Made by a program: the position numbers and the translations under genes. Positions 57,648 to 64,000 of a stretch of 64,000 nucleotides of DNA are shown here, in pieces. The notes beneath the pieces are model-generated. The model did no database searches. It saw nothing but the letters and a program-made list of their open reading frames with translations, and had not been told where the DNA came from. This stretch comes from Lentinula raphanica (lineage: Eukaryota > Basidiomycota > Agaricomycetes > Agaricales > Omphalotaceae), in NCBI GenBank assembly GCA_027919835.1, contig JANVFP010000016.1, forward strand, positions 744,001-808,000. The letters run 5' to 3'. Every line of letters begins with the position of its first letter. The first letter of the stretch is position 1.

Positions 57648-60003
57648 ATGAAACGACAAACCGACAAGGCATCCTCCAGCTCACCGTCAACATCGTCCTC
57701 ACGAGCCACCAAACGAACGAAATCTGTCCAGGCTTGCACAAACTGTCGAAAGCACAAAACGCGATGTGAGATCCTCGGTGGTTTCGACCAGGCAATCATT
57801 AGGTGTCATCGATGTAAAGTCCTCGACGCGGAATGCTCATACTCGTCGATGGACAAAAGTCTCTTTGAGGTTGCTTCCAGTCGTAGTACAGTGTCTACTA
57901 ACCGAGGTGATGAGCACGGTGAGTGGCATGATAGGAACTTGGATGTTCTGTCAGGCTACTCTGGTACACCTACTCCGAGGAATGCACCTGGCAGTTCCAA
58001 TGCTTCACTACCTCCTGATCTCTTTCCAAACAACCCCCACCTCTTATGGGACTTCCTTCGGATGCCCGAAGATTCCCTAGATTGGACGGCGCCACTGCAA
58101 GCTATGCAACATCTCATGAAACAGTCTCATCATGATACCTCCATCTCTCGTCGTCATCCCCCTCGAGTACCTAACGATTCATTGGAAAACATCCTCACAC
58201 CAAATCAGATCCAGCACTTAATTTCGATGTGAGTTACTGTCATGCGTGTCTTGTTTCTTTTCTCTTATGCGATCCCAAGATTCGAGCACAACTACCTTCC
58301 ATGGCTGAATTTCATGCCCATTCGTGAGACGCATAGCCCCATCCTCGATCTCGTTTACTGCACGATTGCCTCCCGACATTTTGACGAGGCGACGCGATCT
58401 GCGGTCGCTCCAAGACTTCAAGCTTTGGCTGCGGAGACTGTCGCTAGAATGATCTTCCAATCCCGCCGGCTAGAGACCCTCGAGACCATTCAATGTCTGC
58501 TCATCTTGTCCCTATGGGCACCAGTTTGTGGCGCGGATGAAGACTTCCGTGATGGGCGTCTGCTTGTCGCATCTGCTGTCAGTATGGCACACAACATGCG
58601 TTTGAATGATGCGTGCGTTCATGTAACCAGACTGCGCGAGAGGAGAGGTAGAGGAGAAGACGTGTCGGATCGTGAACTGTTCGACGCGATGAATAGAACT
58701 CGACTGGTAAGCCAATCTTCTTAAAGTTGCATCGTTTCAGAATATGAATCGCGTCTTCTAGTGGATCGCTCTTACGAATGTCGAATCTCTGTAAGTCCTT
58801 TCTTAGTCTTGATATATCGTTGAACTAATATACGCGAAGACTGTACACAGGAAGCGGACGCAATCCACTGTCAAAAAGGACTGCGGAATATCTCACCATA
58901 TTTCCACTGTCTTCGAATCTTCCTTCCGACATGGCCTCCGGGCGAGACCTTCGTCTACGACTCCTGGCGGAACTCTTCGACATCACTGAGGCGGGAATAG
59001 CTATTCGACTCGAGTCCCTTTCCGAACCGCACGTCAACCAGTGGTATGACGGCTTTGTCCATGCGCTTTCAAATCTGAACCGTGTTGCGCGCATCTTGCT
59101 GCCTTTGGCCGGTACGTATTTCAGTCCCATCTAATCATTCGACAGTCAGCTGAGTTTTTTTTTATCAGTCGTCGGCGATTTTGACGGCTTTTACTTCAAA
59201 TCACTCAACATCATAGTCCGCACCTGCCGACTCCTCATCTTATACCAAGCCTCTGTCAGCGTACGGTCATATTTTGTACGCACGGAAAACCACAACCCCT
59301 TCTGGTTCAGAGACGTCCGTCCTCACGGATTGCACATCCTCATCACCTGGGGTAAGGAGGCCATGGCGATCTCAGAGTCTGTCCTGGTCACCTTACTAGA
59401 GTTGGACATGCAACTACTCGGAACGTCCCCGATTATATCTTCAACATGATCGCCTTTGCCGCCAGCTATATCATCGGCTCGAAATTCCTCGTCCTAGACT
59501 CCATCAAAATCGACCTCCCTGGCTCTGGGGAAAAACTCCTGTGCAAGACCATCGACAGGTTGAAGCAATGCTCGTGCTCCCCTGATTCTGCCTCGTGGAA
59601 ATGCGCTTCCCTCATCTCCTGGATGCTTTCGCTCTGGGAAAACAAACTAGCCTCGCTGCATTCGAAGAGAGTAGTACGTTCTGCGACTAGTGCTGGGTAT
59701 GCACCGTTTGAACCCTCCTCGAGTAGTAGTCACATCCTGCGTGCGGCTACTCCTAGCAATTCCAGCCAACATTCATTATCCCCGATCTCCTACATGCCAT
59801 CGGACTCTCCCGTTCATTCATCTCACTCTTGGGGCCCTCCTGCTCCGAGGTTGCCAGTACCTATTGATACGGACTGGTACACACCTTCGTTCAAAGATGT
59901 TGCGCTCTGTAATGACCTCTTTAATGATGGCGCCGCTTATGGTGCTGTTCCGGATTCGACCTACGAAGGTCCCGAATCGAATAGACAAATTAGGCTGTCA
60001 TGA
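57648..60003 (+). pseudogene. Zn2Cys6 transcription factor with a frame break
   Basis: Exons 57648-58228, 58280-58706, 58762-58790, 58840-59111 and from 59169 carry the N-terminal zinc cluster (ACTNCRKHKTRC then CHRCKVLDAEC, CX2CX6CX12CX2CX6C), a basic nuclear-signal-like region, and the fungal factor middle domain (LYTGSGRNPLSKR). Near 59411-59425 the frame must shift: one frame ends at a stop at 59447-59449, while the obvious continuation NVPDYIFNMIAFAAS and the C-terminal region run on in a frame shifted by two bases to 60003. No intron with GT-AG ends fits between. The gene is either a recent pseudogene or contains a sequencing error; a truncated product of about 525 residues would keep the DNA-binding part. 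Confidence 0.65.
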
Positions 60004-60299
60004 TACCCAGTTGTCGAAGAGACTAGAGTGATGGAAGGAGCAGGCTCTTTTCGAATCGGGTTTGTGTACATATTTTAATTTAATTTAGGATACAGCATAC
60101 GAGACAGGAGTGCTCCTCTATCGAACCGGAGCTGAAGATCTGTAGATGTTGTTATATTCTCTTAATTAATCTAGCTACCTTTGATAGAGGGTATGCACTA
60201 TGGAATATGTAGTCCGAAAATTACAGAACCATGAATGAAAGAGCGTGGGTGTAGAGAGAAAAGAATTATTGCAAAGAAATAGTGCAAATTCGGAGATGA

Positions 60300-61461
60300 T
60301 TACACAGACGAAGTGCTGACTTTCTCCATTGGTACAGCGTCTGCTATCGAATCGCGCTCCAAGTAGGGGCCGGGCCACCAGAAGATATAGCCCACGATGG
60401 CCAAGAAAAGGGGAAGAGTGTCGAAAACGTAGAGGTAAACTTCGCGGGTACGAATGGGTGTTCCTGGGTCAGAGCAAGACTCGGCGATACGGAAGATGGT
60501 TCGAACCTGGAGAACGGTGAGATCTTCGTACAATGGTCGTAAAAGTGGCTACAACTTACAGTGATGAAGAACGATGAAACTCCTAGAAGTTTGTAGATCT
60601 TCCACCAGGCTTCGCGTCCAGTTGCAATGCCTTCTTTGCGACAACTTCTCCATGACAGGAAGTATAAGATGAAGAAGACATAATAGGATGCAGATTGAAG
60701 GATGACTCCGACTTGGAAAACAGTTTTTCCTGTTTCAAGCGTAGATGTCTTTGTGAACATTGCGGTACCAGCGGCCTAAAGAAGTTGGGTCGATAGTTAG
60801 CAAGAAAGCCAAAGGGAGTCTCGAGAATTTGACATGCCTGGACGACGAAGGTGAGGAGATCACTGCAAACGAAGAACCAGGAAACGTAAGTCGGGGGAAT
60901 ATAACTGTGTCGTTTTCCCATGCAGTTTCCCAGTAACCGACCATGGACGATGTAATTGAATGCCAGGAATGTCGCGGGGGAGCAAGCAGTCAAGATTTCT
61001 TCGGCAACGAAAGGCCCACGTTTTTGGTGGTCAGGATTGTTGAGCATGATACGAATGATGAAACCGATGCCCATGGCTAAAGAGTTTGATGAGGATACAG
61101 TACCTAAATAGGATTTATGGAGTTTACTTACCGCAGGAACCAATGGGTAAACAGAGTGCCCAATAATTTTTCCGCCTGAAGGTGTGGTAGAAGAAGCAAA
61201 GACCGCAAGTGATGTAAATCACAGCAGCGACGATGGCGGCAGGTTTGCTAGGAGTATATCCAAGCACTCGTACAACATTGCTCACAGCTTCCGCGCGCTC
61301 TGAGTTCAACGATAAGCATGAAAAAATCGGCAGGAAGAGAGAGTCCTTGATTTACTTTCTAAGCCACCGGACACACCTACGTCCTGTAGAGAAGCTAACC
61401 ATAACTGCAACGCGACTCCTGCAAGCATGGTCTGTTTGAACAGGCTGGACAAAATGGCCAT
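60300..61461 (-). CDS. RTA1-like membrane protein, copy 2
   Basis: Five exons (61461-61377, 61299-61132, 61076-60838, 60775-60560, 60506-60300) encode 304 residues. RTA1 landmarks are LGYTPSKPAAIVAAVIY, EEILTACSPATFLAFNYIVHGRL, FFVCSDLLTFVVQAAGTAM and EVYLYVFDTLPLFLAIVG, all as in copy 1. The third intron begins GC rather than GT (CAG then GCATGT) and ends TTTAG; it occupies the same place as the GT-AG intron of copy 1, so a GC-AG intron is the best reading. The protein would span the membrane seven times. Function within the family (lipid or drug export) is not set by sequence alone. Confidence 0.87.
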
Positions 61462-62663
61462 GTTGATTGAAGGGATGGGAAACTAGGAATGGCAGACGCA
61501 TTTTTTTTCCTGTCGAGTTTTATAGGAAGAAATAGATCTGACGGATCCAACGGAAAAAATCAAAGGCTATAGACTGAATTGCCACATTGATCGGTATCCG
61601 CGATCGAATGAAACTCTGGAGGTGAGTGAGTACCCCACATGTGAGGTTTTTCCCTTGTTTTTCATCCGTTTTTCGAGGAAATGGCTGGAAGTGATTGGGA
61701 GATTGAAAACCACTGTCGTATACACCGAATCCACAAAAATAGAGGCTCATGAAGCTTGAAGGAACCCACCGAAAGTGCTCGAAGAAACAGGGGCTGGTGC
61801 CAAGGGTGAAATTACATTAGCCATTTTGACCGAGAGAGCGATTTGGTTTATACAGTTACATTAGCCGTGGGACCGAGCGTGCTCAATTTCTGGAGTTACT
61901 AATCGATGTTTTCAAGCCGTATCTTCATATCATGATAAGGAAAGCCTACCTGCATGCGCTTGAGAGAATTTTGGACGAAAAACTCTCCCTAAGCTGGGCA
62001 AAAGCAGGTGGTACTTACCGCCACTGTGCTAGTCCGTGCAAAAGTCCGAGGACGGCTCTGGAACGGACGCATAATCAAGTTCGGGCCGATTCCCACGCTA
62101 ATCTTGCCGATTCTAGCCGCAGCCGGTGAATTTCCGGAAGTGCGAGTTGAACGATGTTGGAGTTGCACCCTTCGTATCCTGCGCTTGCATCCATCGCCGA
62201 GAGATATCCTGATCATCGTGGAACCCTTTTTCAAACGTATAATGATCTTTTACTAGGTGAGCTGGACCAGTCACCTCAAAGCGCGAGCTGATTGACCGAC
62301 GATTGTTCTTGAGCCCAACAATGGCGCGACGTTCGAGTCATAGATCTTGCAGACTGTGGACGGGGTGCTTTGCAAGGAAAGAGGCCTAAAACTGCCACGG
62401 ACGCGGACGCATTGTTGCATGTTGTCCCATGCTCATTGGCAGAATCAATTTCGTTGGATTGGTACCGTTACTTTCACTCAAGATCACTCGAAGCGTACTG
62501 ATAATACATATAGGATCCAGAACGCGTTCAAGAGCCTCGATTATCCGTCATCACTATATCTCGCCGTCGTATCCGACGATTCATCAATTGTGTACTATAA
62601 ACTCAGCTCTGGAATCGTAAAACCATCCATATGAAAACTGATGAAGTACAACTTCTCCAAGTC
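61462..62663. other. Intergenic, no confident gene
   Basis: 1.2 kb between the RTA1-like start and the S28 peptidase end. Open frames here are short, unspliced and lack motifs. Nothing repeated is evident. Confidence 0.45.
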
Positions 62664-64000
62664 TCATTTACTCTTCCACTCGCTCAACCATGTCGCAAAA
62701 ATCTCCAACGCATGCTGCTGAACTGCACCAACTGATGGATCCGCCTCACCAAAGTCCACGATCAAATCTGAAGCATGGAACCCATCGCTGACGAAAATGG
62801 GCTGCGAAGCAGTGCTAGGGATGTCAAGTCCATCTGCGGAGACAGTACCTTCTCTCCATGGGTCACCTATGCGAGTATGAGTCACTGACGCGATGAAAAA
62901 GTTCTCGCAATCTCGCACGTTTTCCGTTCGCGAAGAATAAATGATCGACGGAGACGTTCCATCCTCCGTATCGTTGGTCTGTAAGCGCAGCTGCGCCATT
63001 GGCCATGGGTGGAGCGTGCGTGGCGTTGAAGACGTCCGAGTACCAATAGTAGCATTGTCGCTGTCAAGAAACAGGCCAGTCAACGACTGAAAAGACCTCC
63101 ACGAAGTTTTTCGAGACTCACAATGTCGTATTCAGGCTGTACGATCCTGCTTACTAGAGCTGGAAGTCCGGGCGGGGGACTGCTCTAAAGCTCTGTTTAG
63201 AAGACATATACACAGAATTTGAGGATACCATCTTCACCTGTGAAAAGGCTAGTTCATTGCATCTGGAGAGCTTCGGTGTCAGATTTACTGATCCTCGAAA
63301 CAGGATGTTATAACGTACAGAATCCAGTTCCACGACCTATATGGATTGTCGATCGTTGTATTGGTGAAATATGTCGCGGTGCTGTCGTAGGAATTGAGGC
63401 AATCTCTGTAATGACGCTTCAACATCTGTCTGCACATCATCATCGAAGGCCACACTTACGCAACATCCTCATCTCCACACACTTTGCGTGAAAAGAAAAG
63501 AGATTCAGGACAAGGTCGCTAACGTTCCGTCATTGGTCACTCACTAGTTTCAAGATACGAATCTTTCCAATACGTGCCCCACGCAGTCAAAGCATGATCT
63601 AATCCCCATCCTTCCGCAGGGGCAACTATACCATTCTTGACTTCCAACGCGTCGCAGAAGTTGTAGAATGCCGCACCGGGTCCTGTCGTAGGCTGCATAT
63701 CTTGCCAGTCCCAAAGGTTGCTTCGTACTGCTGACATCAGCCAAGGGTACCTAACGAAAAAGTAGGGAAGAACGTACATGCTACATGTATGAAAGGACCG
63801 CAGGTCAATCGGATGATCCCTGAAGGATCTTTTGGGCGACGGTGAACAAACATCACATACCTCCAGCAGCGTCATCCAGATGCTCAACGGTGCCCATTCC
63901 AAAATTGTCCTTGATTTCCTGAATCGCGCTCATGTTGTTTCCGTCAAAGACTTCCGTTAAATGCTCGATGACTGCTTCTACATCTGCAGAGCAATTTGCA
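62664..64000 (-). CDS. S28-family serine peptidase (3' part)
   Basis: Nine exons within the window (about 64000-63861, 63730-63545, 63481-63460, 63405-63319, 63262-63238, 63184-63122, 63060-62919, 62866-62664, the first being cut by the window edge) join in phase. S28 markers are NLWDWQ...TTGPGAAFYNFCDALEVKNG, SWNWILCNELAFSQ, VSRIVQPEYDIRQCYYWY, FFANGKRDPWREGTVS carrying the catalytic Asp, and VSDGFHASDLIVDFG carrying the His. S28 enzymes are secreted prolyl-type carboxypeptidases. One exon is only 22 nt and another 25 nt. The catalytic Ser and signal peptide lie beyond the window. Confidence 0.85.

Noticed and set aside
1..64000. CRISPR arrays, prophage, bacterial operons
   Set aside because: The window is intron-rich eukaryotic DNA; no such structures were seen.

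Overview
The window is nuclear DNA from a filamentous basidiomycete, most likely an Agaricomycete. Genes are broken by many introns of about 45-70 nt with GTRNGT donors and short CTAAC-like branch sites. The clearest lineage markers are a CaaX-terminated mating-pheromone-like precursor, a seven-helix membrane protein of a type common in mushroom genomes, and two RTA1-like proteins. I rebuilt gene models by joining open frames across introns and checking splice phase; most close without a frame error.

Region by region. 1-4.0 kb: accessory genes of unknown function plus a 485-bp inverted-repeat element with an 8-bp target duplication. 5.8-13.8 kb: a zinc-knuckle-like protein, a TRP/Flc-like multispan membrane protein and a CNH-like protein, followed by a tRNA-Gly with an intron. 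14.4-20.8 kb: a pheromone-precursor candidate, a bestrophin-family anion channel, a secreted GH18 chitinase; a tRNA-Glu follows. 21.5-27 kb: a tandem family of three small secreted-protein genes, the middle one broken. 27.4-32.3 kb: DDI1 (shuttle-type aspartic protease) divergent from a monocarboxylate-type MFS transporter. 32.9-40.4 kb: a 1,192-residue disordered protein, ATG29 and SPT3, all on the minus strand. 40.5-44.6 kb: a second element of the same inverted-repeat family, an AT-rich stretch, a third inverted repeat and the seven-helix protein. 45-50 kb: a FAH-family hydrolase, the septation-network protein Cdc14 and COA3. 50.7-61.5 kb: an RTA1-like gene, FIG4, an IMPACT/YIH1 homologue, a Zn2Cys6 transcription factor with a frame break, and a second RTA1-like gene. 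62.7-64 kb: the 3' part of an S28 serine peptidase.

The window mixes conserved housekeeping genes (SPT3, ATG29, COA3, FIG4, YIH1, DDI1, cdc14) with fast-changing accessory parts. The points most worth following are the new hAT-like MITE family, the tandem secreted-protein cluster with one decayed copy, the pheromone-like gene, and the two reading-frame breaks in DDI1 and the transcription factor. No large new enzymatic system is evident.
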